The notes below the pieces were generated by a model. It searched no databases and was not told the origin of the DNA. It saw only the letters and a list, made by a program, of their open reading frames with translations. Both the position numbers and the translations under genes were made by a program. Below, one piece after another: positions 7,450 to 16,621 of a stretch of 64,000 nucleotides of DNA (position 1 is its first letter; the number at the start of each line of letters is the position of its first letter). The stretch comes from an uncultured Eubacteriales bacterium (GTDB lineage: Bacteria; Bacillota; Clostridia; Oscillospirales; Oscillospiraceae). The stretch lies in contig ONGR01000007.1 in the NCBI GenBank assembly GCA_900317425.1, forward strand, positions 1 through 64,000, in the 5' to 3' direction.

Positions 7450-8939
7450 TCCGTCACGCCCTCCTCCAAAATGCGATAGATCATCGCCATATCCAAATTG
7501 CCGCGCACCGCGTCGGCCAGCAGGTCGTACTGCTGCTCCTTATAGGCGGCGTAATCAAAGGTGGTCAGCTCGCTCTCGTCGATGCCCTTTCGGCGGCACA
7601 GCATGCTCAGCACCGCCCGGCGGCAAGACTCCGTATCGAAAAAGCCGTGGAGATAGCTGCCCCAGACGTGGCCGCTGACGCAGCCGTCCCGGTGTCCGTT
7701 GTCCAGCTGTACCAGGTACCGGGCGTCGGGATCCAGGGTGGTCTCCCCCATGTGGATCTCGTAGCCCTCCAGCTCCACGCCCACCAGCTCCGTCAGCTCG
7801 CCGCCGGCCATCACCTTGCCGGAGACGCGGGTGCGGTGCTTCTCGGCGGCGAAATCCGTCTCCATGGGCAGCAGGCCCATGCCGTCCACGCTGCCGCCGC
7901 CCTCGGCGCCGCAGCTGTCGGTGATCCGCCGGCCCAGCATCTGGTAGCCGCCGCAGATGCCGCAGATGGGCGTGCCGTTCGCGGCCCGCTTCTTGATGGC
8001 GGCCTCCAGGCCGCACTGCCGCAGCCACAGGAGATCCGCGATGGTGCTCTTGGTGCCGGGCAGGATGATGAGATCCGGGTTGCCCAGCTGCCGGGCGGAG
8101 CTGACGTACCGCACGCCCACGCCCGTGGTGGCCTCCAGGGCCGAGAAATCGGTAAAGTTGGAGATATGGGGCAGCCGGGGCACGGCGATATCCAGCTTGG
8201 CGGATACCTTCCGGGCAAATCGCTCCGTCAGGCTGTCCTCGTCCTCGATGTCCACCTTCAGGTAGGGCAGAGCGCCGATGACCGGCTTGCCGGTCAGATC
8301 CTCCAGCATCTTCAGGCCCGGCCGCAGGATCTCCACGTCGCCCCGGAACTTGTTGATGATGGTGCCCTTGACGAGACGTTTCTCCTCCTCTTCCAGCAGG
8401 GCGATGGTGCCGTAGAGCTGGGCAAACACGCCGCCCCGGTCGATATCGCCCACCAGAAGGACCGGCGCCTTCACCATCTTGGCAAGACCCATGTTGACGA
8501 TATCGTCGGTCTTCAGATTGATCTCCGCCGGAGAGCCGGCGCCCTCGATGACGATGATGTCGTTCTGCTCGGCCAGGGTGTTGTAGGCCCTCATGATGTC
8601 CGGGATCAGCGTCCGCTTCATGGCGAAGTACTCCACCGCCGACATATTCCCCAGCACCTCGCCGTTGACGATGACCTGGGAGCCCACGTCCGTCACCGGC
8701 TTGAGGAGGATGGGATTCATCAGCACCGACGGCTCCACGCCGCAGGCCTCCGCCTGCACCACCTGGGCCCGGCCCATCTCCAGACCCTCCCGGGTAATAA
8801 AAGAGTTGAGGGCCATGTTCTGACTCTTGAAGGGCGCCACCCTGTAGCCGTCCTGCCGGAACACCCGGCACAGTCCCGCCACCAGCAGGCTCTTGCCCGC
8901 GTTGGACATGGTGCCCTGCACCATGATCACCTTAGCCAT
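7446..8939 (-). CDS. cbiP: Cobyric acid synthase (glutamine-dependent amidase)
   Basis: CbiP amidates positions b, d, e and g of adenosylcobyrinic acid a,c-diamide using glutamine and ATP. The N-terminal dethiobiotin-synthetase-like half has the P-loop GTMSNAGKS (residues 9-17) and [10 protein letters not shown]. The C-terminal class I glutamine amidotransferase domain has [12 protein letters not shown] with the catalytic Cys near 330 and SYLHGFFD with the catalytic His. At 497 residues it is full length. It overlaps cobD upstream and cbiC downstream. Confidence 0.95.
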   Translation of the reverse strand: MAKVIMVQGTMSNAGKSLLVAGLCRVFRQDGYRVAPFKSQNMALNSFITREGLEMGRAQVVQAEACGVEPSVLMNPILLKPVTDVGSQVIVNGEVLGNMSAVEYFAMKRTLIPDIMRAYNTLAEQNDIIVIEGAGSPAEINLKTDDIVNMGLAKMVKAPVLLVGDIDRGGVFAQLYGTIALLEEEEKRLVKGTIINKFRGDVEILRPGLKMLEDLTGKPVIGALPYLKVDIEDEDSLTERFARKVSAKLDIAVPRLPHISNFTDFSALEATTGVGVRYVSSARQLGNPDLIILPGTKSTIADLLWLRQCGLEAAIKKRAANGTPICGICGGYQMLGRRITDSCGAEGGGSVDGMGLLPMETDFAAEKHRTRVSGKVMAGGELTELVGVELEGYEIHMGETTLDPDARYLVQLDNGHRDGCVSGHVWGSYLHGFFDTESCRRAVLSMLCRRKGIDESELTTFDYAAYKEQQYDLLADAVRGNLDMAMIYRILEEGVTE

Positions 8940-9969
8940 ACAGCACCTCCTTCAATGCCTCGATCAATATCTCATTCTCCGCCCGGGTCTTGATCCCGAT
9001 GCGGAAATCCTTCTCATCCAGTCCCGTAAAGCCGGCGCACCTGCGCACCATGATGCCCCGCTCCAGCAGAGGCTGATAAATGGCTCGCTCCCCGCGAAAG
9101 AGCAGATAGTTGGCCTGGCCGGGATAGACCGTCAGGGCCAACGCCGTCAGCTGTTCCGTCAGCCACCTCCGCTCCTCCGCCACAAAGGACCGGGTGCGCT
9201 CCATCCAATCCCTCTCCCCCAAGGCCGCCAGGCCCGCCCGCTGGGCCACGGTGGAGACGCTCCACTCGGCGCCGAAGGCGGCGACCCGGTCCAGCAGGTC
9301 AGCGTCACTGCCCAGCAGGAAGCCCAGACGCAGCCCCGCCATGGCGTAGGTCTTGGTGAAGGCCCGGAGGATCAGCAGCCGGGGATACTTTTCCAGGAGG
9401 GGGATCAGTGACTGCCCGTGGGTGAACTCGATGAAGCACTCGTCCACCACCAGATACGTCCCGTTTTCCTCGCACCTGGCCGCGATCTCGGCCAGCAAGG
9501 CCGGGTCACACAGCCGCCCCGTGGGGTTATTGGGGTTGCAGAGGAACAGCAGATCCACGTCGGTTGTCAGCGCCGCCAGAAAGCCCCGGTCCAGGGCAAA
9601 GCCGTTTTCCCGGCGCAGCAGATAGGTCCGTACCGCCCCGCCGTACAGGGCGGCGCTGCGGCCGTACTCGGAAAACGTGGGTGCCGGGGTCAGCACGATC
9701 CGGGGCCGCAGACAGGCGCACAGCCGGAGGATCAGGTCCGACGCGCCATTGCCGCAGAGGATTTGCTCCGCCGCCACGCCGTAACGGATCGACAGCGCCG
9801 AGCGCAGGCGGCGGCAGTAGGGGTCCGGGTAGCGGCTATCCTCCGCGCCGCCGCTGCCGATGGCCATTTGCACCGATTCCGGCATGCCCAGGGGGTTGGT
9901 ATTCACGGAGAAGTCCAGACGGATCTCCCGTCCGCCGTAGATATCCCCGCCGTGCTCATAGGGCCGCAT
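8932..9969 (-). CDS. cobD: Threonine-phosphate decarboxylase
   Basis: A PLP enzyme of the class I/II aminotransferase fold (345 residues) that converts L-threonine phosphate to (R)-1-amino-2-propanol phosphate, the nucleotide-loop linker used by CbiB. The N-terminus HGGDIY with [10 protein letters not shown] is characteristic of CobD rather than of histidinol-phosphate aminotransferase. [10 protein letters not shown] and the PLP-binding Lys206 (FTKTYAMAG) are visible. It overlaps cbiB by 14 bases, and the next step acts with the cbiB product, so position supports the assignment. Confidence 0.9.
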   Translation of the reverse strand: MRPYEHGGDIYGGREIRLDFSVNTNPLGMPESVQMAIGSGGAEDSRYPDPYCRRLRSALSIRYGVAAEQILCGNGASDLILRLCACLRPRIVLTPAPTFSEYGRSAALYGGAVRTYLLRRENGFALDRGFLAALTTDVDLLFLCNPNNPTGRLCDPALLAEIAARCEENGTYLVVDECFIEFTHGQSLIPLLEKYPRLLILRAFTKTYAMAGLRLGFLLGSDADLLDRVAAFGAEWSVSTVAQRAGLAALGERDWMERTRSFVAEERRWLTEQLTALALTVYPGQANYLLFRGERAIYQPLLERGIMVRRCAGFTGLDEKDFRIGIKTRAENEILIEALKEVLYG

Positions 9970-10912
9970 AGATACACATCCTTTCCACCAGCGCCAGCAC
10001 CAGCATCAGCGCCGATGTTACAAACAAAAGCCCGTGGGAGCGGCGGATATCCTCCACCTCGATGGGGCGGAGATTGTCGCCGATGTAGGGCTTCTTGTGG
10101 ACCACGCCGAAGTATTGGGCGTCACCCGCCAGGCGCACGTTCAGCGCCCCGGCCATCACCGCCTCGGTCTGGGCGGAGTTGGGGCTGGCGTGGTTGCGGC
10201 GATCCCGCCGCCAGATGCGCCGGGCACTTTTGGCATCCATGGCGCACAGGGCGCTGCCGGCGATCATCAGCAGGGCCGACAGCCGGGCGGGAATGTAGTT
10301 CATCACGTCGTCCAGCCGGGCGGCGCAGGTGCCGAAATGCTCATACCTCTCGTTGCGGTAGCCCACCATGGAGTCCATGGTGTTCACCGCCTTGTAGAAG
10401 CAGCCGCCCAGGGGCCCCAGCAGCATCATCCAAAAGAGGGGGGCCACCTCCCCGTCGGAGGTGTTCTCCGCCACCGTCTCCACAGCGGCGCGGGTCACGC
10501 CGGCCTCGTCCAGCACCTCCGTGTCCCGGCCCACGATCATGCTGACCGCCTGCCGGGCGTCCGCCAGAGTGCCGGTCGTCAAGGCGTCGTAGACCTTCAA
10601 GCTCTCGTCCCGAAGGCTCTTGGCCGCCAGGCACTGCCACACCAGGACCGTGGCCAGGGCCAGATAGACCCACCGGTTCAGGCGCCACGCCCCGTACAGC
10701 ACCGCCGCCGGCACACCCGCACCGACAAGGATGGTGCCGATGACCAGCAGCACGCCGCCCAGGCGCTTGCTGCCCAGGGGATAGAGCCATTTCTCCAGCC
10801 GTGCGATCACCGCGCCGAACCAGCGCACCAGATGGGGCCAGCCGTGGGGATCGCCCAGCAGCAGATCCAGCCCGAAGCCCAGCAGCAGCGCCGCCGTGTT
10901 AATCAGCCACAT
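9956..10912 (-). CDS. cbiB: Adenosylcobinamide-phosphate synthase
   Basis: An integral membrane protein (318 residues, several hydrophobic segments) that attaches aminopropanol phosphate to adenosylcobyric acid. Family signatures include GFGLDLLLGDPHGWPHLVRW at the N-terminus, RDTEVLDEAGVTRAAVETVA and the NTSDGEVAPLFW stretch. It lies between cbiA and cobD with 14-base overlaps at both ends. All steps from cobyrinic acid to cobinamide phosphate are therefore encoded side by side (cbiA, cbiP, cobD, cbiB). Confidence 0.95.
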   Translation of the reverse strand: MWLINTAALLLGFGLDLLLGDPHGWPHLVRWFGAVIARLEKWLYPLGSKRLGGVLLVIGTILVGAGVPAAVLYGAWRLNRWVYLALATVLVWQCLAAKSLRDESLKVYDALTTGTLADARQAVSMIVGRDTEVLDEAGVTRAAVETVAENTSDGEVAPLFWMMLLGPLGGCFYKAVNTMDSMVGYRNERYEHFGTCAARLDDVMNYIPARLSALLMIAGSALCAMDAKSARRIWRRDRRNHASPNSAQTEAVMAGALNVRLAGDAQYFGVVHKKPYIGDNLRPIEVEDIRRSHGLLFVTSALMLVLALVERMCIYAAL

Positions 10913-12224
10913 ATCCTGCCGCCTTTCTCACAAAATTCTCCGCAAACGCGGGGTTGGCCGGGAAAAAGAGATGGGGGAACCCGGCGTACAGCGTCTCCCC
11001 GGCGTGGACACAAGGCCAGCTCCGCTTACCGGAGGGCTTGGCCGCCGTAAAGGCGTCGCCGTTGTCGGCGCTGTCGTAGTAATGGAACTCGTGGGCCCGG
11101 ATGCTCTCCCCCGTATGGCACAGCAGGTTGTCACGCTCCGCCGTCAGGTTTACATAACCAAACCGCTGCAGTTTTTCCGTTCGGAAGGCCGGTGCGTGGA
11201 TCACGCCCGCCATCTCCGCGCCGTCCAGAGTGTCATGGAGATAGAGGAAACCGCCGCACTCGGCCACGGCGGGCAATCCGCCCTCAATGGCCCCGCGGAT
11301 CTCGTCCTTGATCGGGTTTGCAGACAGTTCCTGCAGATACAGCTCCGGATAGCCGCCGGGCAGGTACAGGCCGCCGATATTCTCGGGCAGGTGTTCGTCT
11401 TTCAATGGGCTGAAATACACCAGCTCACAGCCCAGCTCCTCCAGAAGCCGCAGATTCTCCTCGTAGAGGAAACAGAACGCCCGGTCCCGGGCCACCGCGA
11501 TGCGCACGCCCTGGGCAATGGGCTCCGCGGCTTGCGGCCGGGGCAAAGGCGTACCCTCCGCCGCCAGAGCCAGGATGCCGTCGATATCCAGGCACTTCTC
11601 CGCCAGCGCGCCCAGACCGTCCAGCCGCTGTTGAAGATCGGCGATCTCCCCGGCGGTGATGAGGCCCAGATGACGGCTGCCGATGGTGGCCTCTTCCGCC
11701 CGGGGCAGATAGCCCAGAGGGCGAAGTTCCGCCTGCTCCGCGATCTTCTTCAGATCGCCGTAGAGCATGGGCGAGGCGTTGTTGAAGATGACGCCCCGGA
11801 TGCCGCTGTCGGGCCGGAAATCCCGGAAGCCCTGCAAGATGGCCCCCGCCGAGGTGTACATTCCCCGGACGTTCACCACCAGGACCACCGGCGTGTCGGT
11901 GGCCTTGGCAGCTTCATAGGTGCTGGCACGGCCGTCGATGCCGATGCCGTCATAGTAGCCCATGACGCCCTCCAGCACGGAGAGCTTGTCCAACCCGCCG
12001 CCCAGCTGACAGCGCAGCTGATCCGGCGTGCTGAAAAAGGGATCCAGATTCCGGGCCGGTACGCCGATGACCTCCCGGTGGAACATGGGGTCGATATAAT
12101 CCGGGCCGCACTTGAAGGACTGTACCGGCAAACCCCGGTTCTTCAACGCCCGCAGAAGAGCGCAGGTCACCGTGGTCTTGCCGCAGCCGGAGTTGGTTCC
12201 GGTGATGAGGATCCGGTCATTCAT
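10899..12224 (-). CDS. cbiA: Cobyrinate a,c-diamide synthase
   Basis: CbiA amidates the a and c carboxylates of (cobalt-)cobyrinic acid. The 441-residue protein has the P-loop GTNSGCGKTTV near residues 8-18, KCGPDYIDPMFH, and a C-terminal glutamine amidotransferase domain with AVAECGGFLYLHD (catalytic Cys near 330) and RAHEFHYY. It starts with MNDRILITG overlapping the cbiET stop, and its end overlaps cbiB. Confidence 0.95.
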   Translation of the reverse strand: MNDRILITGTNSGCGKTTVTCALLRALKNRGLPVQSFKCGPDYIDPMFHREVIGVPARNLDPFFSTPDQLRCQLGGGLDKLSVLEGVMGYYDGIGIDGRASTYEAAKATDTPVVLVVNVRGMYTSAGAILQGFRDFRPDSGIRGVIFNNASPMLYGDLKKIAEQAELRPLGYLPRAEEATIGSRHLGLITAGEIADLQQRLDGLGALAEKCLDIDGILALAAEGTPLPRPQAAEPIAQGVRIAVARDRAFCFLYEENLRLLEELGCELVYFSPLKDEHLPENIGGLYLPGGYPELYLQELSANPIKDEIRGAIEGGLPAVAECGGFLYLHDTLDGAEMAGVIHAPAFRTEKLQRFGYVNLTAERDNLLCHTGESIRAHEFHYYDSADNGDAFTAAKPSGKRSWPCVHAGETLYAGFPHLFFPANPAFAENFVRKAAGYVAD

Positions 12225-13407
12225 TGCTGCCGCCTCCGCTGATGATAAAAATGGGGTTCTGGGCCATCATCATGTGGAGGCCCGCCACGGTTTTCGCCGC
12301 CGATACCCCCACCTGCACCACCTCCGCCGTCAGGCCGTGGGCGGCAAAGGCGCCCAGCGCCGCCTGGACGCTCTCCAGGGCGATGGCGTTGACCACGATC
12401 CGGGCGCGGGGATTCTTTCCCAGCACCGTGTCGAAGATGGCGTTCATATTCTTTCCGCTGCCGCCCACGAACACCACGTCCAGCGGCGGCAGCTCTTCCA
12501 GCGCCTCCGGCGCGCCGCCGTGGCCCACCGTTACGTTGCCCAGATGGAAGGCTGCGCAGTTTTTCTCCGTCAGCGCCACGGCCTCCTCGTTCTTGTCGAT
12601 GGCGTAGACGTGGCCGCGCCAGGCCGCCAGCGCCAGCTCTACCGTCACCGACCCGGTGCCGCAGCCCACGTCGCAGCAGACGTCATCGGGCCGGGGCAGC
12701 AGCTTGCTCATGGTGACGGCACGGATCTCCGCCTTGGTCATGGGCACGTCGCCCCGGACGAATTCCCCGTCCGCTATGCCGAACCGCACCCGGCTGTCGG
12801 GGGCGGGATTCTCGATCCGCAGCACCGCCAGGGAGCCCACATCAGCCCCCGTCAGTTCTGCCACGGTCGTGGCGCGGATGGACTCCCCCGCCATGCCCAT
12901 ATTCTCGCCCACCTGTACCGTCAAATCGCCGAAGCCCGCCCGGCACAGGGCCTCCGCCAGCCCCCGCACGTTGCCGCCGGTGAGGGCGAAAGTGGCGCTA
13001 TTGCGCCGCACGGTGTCCACCAGGTTGCCGCTGCGTCCGTGGCAGCTGACAAGGGCGGTGTCCTGCCAGGTCTTGCCCAGCCGGGCGGCGAGGTAGTTCA
13101 GGGAGGAGATGCCGGGAAGCACCTCCACCTGACAGTCGGTCAGCTCCTCACAGAGCTTCGTGGCGGCGCTGTAGAACCCGGTGTCACCGGACACCAGCAC
13201 GGCAAACCGCCCCTCGTCATACTTCGCCAGCACCGGACGCATCTTTTCCGCGGTATAGACCGGCTCGGAGCGCTTATGCAAATAGGCGTAGTCCGCCAGC
13301 ATACGGGGCGCGCCGAAGAGCACGCCGGCCCTCTCGATGGCACGCAGGCCCTCCGCCGTCACGGTGTCCGGCCCCATGCCAGTGCCTACGATGGTCACAG
13401 TTTTCAT
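12217..13407 (-). CDS. cbiET: Fused cobalt-precorrin-7 (C5,15)-methyltransferase / decarboxylase
   Basis: A 396-residue fusion equivalent to CobL. Residues 1 to about 200 are a tetrapyrrole methylase (IVGTGMGPDTVTAEGL; SGDTGFYSAA), the CbiE part. Residues about 205-396 are a Rossmann SAM-methyltransferase of the CbiT type (MTKAEIRAVTMSKL; VCCDVGCGTGSVTVELA), which methylates C15 and decarboxylates the ring C acetate. In many anaerobic-pathway bacteria CbiE and CbiT are separate. Stop and start codons overlap both neighbours. Confidence 0.93.
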   Translation of the reverse strand: MKTVTIVGTGMGPDTVTAEGLRAIERAGVLFGAPRMLADYAYLHKRSEPVYTAEKMRPVLAKYDEGRFAVLVSGDTGFYSAATKLCEELTDCQVEVLPGISSLNYLAARLGKTWQDTALVSCHGRSGNLVDTVRRNSATFALTGGNVRGLAEALCRAGFGDLTVQVGENMGMAGESIRATTVAELTGADVGSLAVLRIENPAPDSRVRFGIADGEFVRGDVPMTKAEIRAVTMSKLLPRPDDVCCDVGCGTGSVTVELALAAWRGHVYAIDKNEEAVALTEKNCAAFHLGNVTVGHGGAPEALEELPPLDVVFVGGSGKNMNAIFDTVLGKNPRARIVVNAIALESVQAALGAFAAHGLTAEVVQVGVSAAKTVAGLHMMMAQNPIFIISGGGSNE

Positions 13408-14156
13408 ATCGTACCTTCCTCAATGCGGCGCAGCCACTCCGCCGCTGTCAGTCCGTCGGCGTCCCGGGGCCGGGCCAGTACCGCCACCGTCATGCCGCAA
13501 TTCCGGGCGGCGGCCAGCTTCTCGGCAAAGCCCCCTGCCCGGCCCGACTCCTTGGTGATGAGAATATTCGCCCCGGCGGCGCGGAACATGGCCTCGTTCA
13601 ATTTCTCAGAAAACGGGCCCTGCATGCAGATGATGTGTTTGGCGGGGAAGCCGGCGCTCAGGCAGTCCTCCAATCCCTTTTGGGACGGCAGGATCCGAAG
13701 CCAAATCCGTTCCTCGCTTCCCGGCACGGCGCTGAGCGCCCGGGCCTCCTTGGAGCCGAGAGAGGAGAAGATCACGCCCTCCTGCCCGGAGAGCCAGCTG
13801 ATCAGCGCCGCCATATCCGGGAAGGACAGGCAGTCCGCCTCCATCTGGGATTCCCGCCGCACCCGGCGGTATTCCATCCCGGTGGCGGCGCAGGCGTTCT
13901 GAATGCTGCGGCTCACGTCGTCGGCATAGGGATGGGTGGCGTCCAGCACCAGCCGGGGCCGTTCCCGCTCCATCAGCGCCGCCATGGCGGCCTCGTCCAG
14001 GCGCTCAGCGTGGACGGCCAGCGATCCACCCTCCTCCAGCAGGGATTCCCCGTACTCCGTGGCCACGCAGACCATGGCGGGGATACCCTTCTTCTTCAAC
14101 GCTTCAGCCAGCACCCGGCCCTCGGTGGTGCCGCCGAACAGCAGAATATCAACCAA
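13404..14156 (-). CDS. cbiJ: Cobalt-precorrin-6A reductase
   Basis: CbiJ (CobK-like) reduces the macrocycle of (cobalt-)precorrin-6A with a nicotinamide cofactor. The N-terminus ILLFGGTTEGRVLAEAL is the diagnostic nucleotide-binding motif, and LDATHPYADDVSRSI matches the conserved DATHP(F/Y)A box. At 250 residues it is full length. The start is a TTG at 14156, within the end of cbiH; no ATG fits the conserved N-terminus. Confidence 0.92.
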   Translation of the reverse strand: MVDILLFGGTTEGRVLAEALKKKGIPAMVCVATEYGESLLEEGGSLAVHAERLDEAAMAALMERERPRLVLDATHPYADDVSRSIQNACAATGMEYRRVRRESQMEADCLSFPDMAALISWLSGQEGVIFSSLGSKEARALSAVPGSEERIWLRILPSQKGLEDCLSAGFPAKHIICMQGPFSEKLNEAMFRAAGANILITKESGRAGGFAEKLAAARNCGMTVAVLARPRDADGLTAAEWLRRIEEGTI

Positions 14157-14880
14157 GGCGATACCCCCTGGGGGTCACCATCCTGCCGCCGATGTTCCGC
14201 GTCATGGAGTTGCCGATGAACACGGTGGTGAACATATCCACCGCGGTATGGCGCAGCTCGCCCAGCGTCAGTACCCGGAAGTCCTCGCCCTCCCGGCCGA
14301 TCTGCATGGCAAGACCGCAGACGGTGGTCTCCGGCAGGGTCTCCAGCAGGATGTCGCAGGCCCTTTGCAGGTAGTCGGTGCGCTTGTGGCTGCCGGGGTT
14401 ATAGAGACTCATGCAGAAGTCGCCCTGTGCCGCACAGCGCAGCCGCTTTTCGATGGTCTCCCAGGGCGTCAGCAGATCGCTGAGGCTGATGACGGCGAAG
14501 TCGTGGCCCAGCGGGGCGCCCAGGATGGCGCCGCCGCTGAGGGCCGCCGTCACGCCGGGGATCACGGTGATCTCCACGCCGCCGTACTCCTCCGCCAGCT
14601 CATAGATGAGCCCCGCCATACCGTAGACCACGCTGTCGCCGCTGCACACCAGGGCCACGTTCCGCCCCTCGGACGCCAGGGCCAGCGCCGCCCGGCACCG
14701 CTCCGTCTCACGGGTCATGCCGGTGTCCTTATACTCCTTGTCGGGATAATAGGGCCGCACCAGCTCCACGTACTTGCTGTAGCCGATGATGATATCGGTC
14801 TGAGCCAGCGCCTCGTCCGCCTCCAGCGTCATGCCGGCGCGCTTGCCGGGGCCGATGCCGATCACATACAGTTTATTCAT
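14149..14880 (-). CDS. cbiH: Cobalt-precorrin-3 (C17)-methyltransferase
   Basis: A tetrapyrrole methylase of 243 residues that methylates C17 and triggers ring contraction. LYVIGIGPGKRAGMT at the N-terminus, SGDSVVYGMAGL and VIPGVTAALSGGAILGAP with a following LGHDFAVISLSD are typical of CbiH/CobJ. LYNPGSHKR is also a family landmark. Its ATG overlaps the cbiG stop and its 3' end overlaps the TTG start of cbiJ. Confidence 0.93.
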   Translation of the reverse strand: MNKLYVIGIGPGKRAGMTLEADEALAQTDIIIGYSKYVELVRPYYPDKEYKDTGMTRETERCRAALALASEGRNVALVCSGDSVVYGMAGLIYELAEEYGGVEITVIPGVTAALSGGAILGAPLGHDFAVISLSDLLTPWETIEKRLRCAAQGDFCMSLYNPGSHKRTDYLQRACDILLETLPETTVCGLAMQIGREGEDFRVLTLGELRHTAVDMFTTVFIGNSMTRNIGGRMVTPRGYRLG

Positions 14881-15869
14881 AGTTCCTCCCCAAACGATAG
14901 TTTTGGTTCTTCAATGGCCAGTGCCACGGTGACACCGTTGCCCGCCTCCTTCTGGCTCAGCAGCCGTCCGCCGCTCCGCAGCACCGCCGCGCGCTCGCAG
15001 ACGTTGTCCACGCCGGTGGTCTTTTTCACGAAGGCCGAGCCGGAGAAGCTCCCCGGCACAGCCGCCAGCTCCGCTGCGCTGTAGGTAGAAAGCGGCAGGC
15101 CGCGGCTCCGGCAGAACGCCAGCAGGCCCGGCTCGTTTGCCTTCAGGTCGATGGTGGCCACGGCCTTCACGGCGGCGGCGTGGCAGCCGCTCTTGCGCAG
15201 GGCGGCGTCTAAGGCCTCCTGAATGGTCTCCGCCGCCGTGCCCCGCTTGCACCCGATGCCCACGGTGACGATCTTCGGCACCAGACGCAGGGCCTCCGCC
15301 CGGCCACGGGTACGGTGGGTGATGAGGATGTCGTAGCCCTCCTCGTCCGCCTCCACCTGGGCCGGCAGATGGCCGGAGATGGGGTACAGGCTCTTGAGTT
15401 TCACGGTCTCCCCCGCCAGCAGACGGGCGGAGATCCACTTGATCCGCTCCGGATTGGCCACGGTGAGTCCCTGGTTTCTTGCCCAGGAATCCACGGCGAA
15501 GAGGCCGTGGACGTCGGTGGCCGTGGTGACCACCGGCAGGGCCCGGACGCACCGGGCCAGGCGGACAGCCAGCTCATTGGCCCCGCCCAGATGGCCCGAC
15601 AGGATGGGGATGGCAAAGGTGCCCAGCTCGTCCAGCACCACCACCGCTGGGTCGTGGACCTTGGTGCGCACGTATGGCGCGATAGCCCGGACGGCGATGC
15701 CCGCCGCGCCGATGAAGACCAGCGCGTCGTTTGCACCAAAGGAGCGCCCCGTCCAAGATGCCAGACCGCCCTTCTCGCAGCGGTCCAGCGTCATGCCCGG
15801 CTCCGCCTCCTGCAGGCGGCGGCCCAGGGCCATGCCGCAGTCGGTAAAGGCGATGGCCGCGATCCTCAT
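14877..15869 (-). CDS. cbiG: Cobalt-precorrin-5A hydrolase
   Basis: CbiG opens the delta-lactone of cobalt-precorrin-5A and releases acetaldehyde, a step specific to the oxygen-independent pathway. The 330-residue protein has the N-terminal segment ALVFIGAAGIAVRAIAPYV, the middle LSGHLGGANELA, and the C-terminal domain beginning VTVGIGCKRGTA. Its presence with cbiD marks this as an anaerobic cobalamin route. ATGA overlaps couple it to cbiF upstream and cbiH downstream. Confidence 0.94.
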   Translation of the reverse strand: MRIAAIAFTDCGMALGRRLQEAEPGMTLDRCEKGGLASWTGRSFGANDALVFIGAAGIAVRAIAPYVRTKVHDPAVVVLDELGTFAIPILSGHLGGANELAVRLARCVRALPVVTTATDVHGLFAVDSWARNQGLTVANPERIKWISARLLAGETVKLKSLYPISGHLPAQVEADEEGYDILITHRTRGRAEALRLVPKIVTVGIGCKRGTAAETIQEALDAALRKSGCHAAAVKAVATIDLKANEPGLLAFCRSRGLPLSTYSAAELAAVPGSFSGSAFVKKTTGVDNVCERAAVLRSGGRLLSQKEAGNGVTVALAIEEPKLSFGEEL

Positions 15870-16621
15870 CGGGTGGCCTCCCGGAACTCGGTGGAGAAGT
15901 CCGCCGCGTACAGCCGGGACAGGTCGTATTCGCCCTCCAGGCAGCGGCCCACCACGATGAGGGCCGTCTTGCGGACGTTGTTGGCCTGGGCCGTCTCGTA
16001 GAGGGTGCTCACCGTGCAGCGCATCACCTTCTCGTCCGGCCAGGTGGCCTTGTAGACGATGGCCGCCGGGGTGTCGGCGTCATAGCCGCCGGCCATCAGC
16101 TCGGCGGACAGCTCCTGCAGCAGCCCCGTGCTCAGGAAGATCACCATGGTGGCGCCGTGGGCGGCGAAGGAACGGATGCTCTCCCGCTCCGGCACCGGCG
16201 TCCGGCCCGCCATGCGGGTGATGATCACCGACTGGGACACGTTGGGCAGGGTGTACTCCGCCTGCAGGGCCGCCGCGGCGCCGCAGAAGCTGGACACGCC
16301 GGGGCACACGTCATAGGTGATGCCCAACTCGGTCAGCCGGTCCATCTGCTCCCGGATGGCCCCGTACAGGCAGGGGTCGCCGGTGTGGAGCCGCACCGTC
16401 ATCTTGTTCTCCTTCTCCGCCCGCTCCATCTCGGCGATGACCTCCTCCAGCGTCATGGTGGCGCTGTTGAAGATCTCGCAGCCGGGCTTGGCATAGTCCA
16501 GCAGGGTGGGATTGACCAGGGAGCCGGCGTAGATGATGACGTCCGCCTGCTCCAGATAGCTCTTGCCCCGGATCGTGATGAGATCCGCCGCGCCGCTGCC
16601 GGCGCCCACAAAATGAATCAT
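15866..16621 (-). CDS. cbiF: Cobalt-precorrin-4 (C11)-methyltransferase
   Basis: A 251-residue tetrapyrrole methylase that methylates C11. It starts MIHFVGAGSGAADLITIRG and has HTGDPCLYGAI and CPGVSSFCGAAAAL, typical of CbiF/CobM. The ATG at 16621 lies 8 bases after GGAGG (16630-16634) and forms an ATGA overlap with the cbiD stop. An upstream in-frame ATG at 16636 would extend it by 5 residues but lacks its own ribosome site. Confidence 0.94.
   Translation of the reverse strand: MIHFVGAGSGAADLITIRGKSYLEQADVIIYAGSLVNPTLLDYAKPGCEIFNSATMTLEEVIAEMERAEKENKMTVRLHTGDPCLYGAIREQMDRLTELGITYDVCPGVSSFCGAAAALQAEYTLPNVSQSVIITRMAGRTPVPERESIRSFAAHGATMVIFLSTGLLQELSAELMAGGYDADTPAAIVYKATWPDEKVMRCTVSTLYETAQANNVRKTALIVVGRCLEGEYDLSRLYAADFSTEFREATR

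Noticed and set aside
7647..14219. Several plus-strand open frames of 190-600 codons opposite the cobalamin genes
   Set aside because: Low-complexity shadows without ribosome sites; the minus-strand genes are an unbroken, motif-complete operon.
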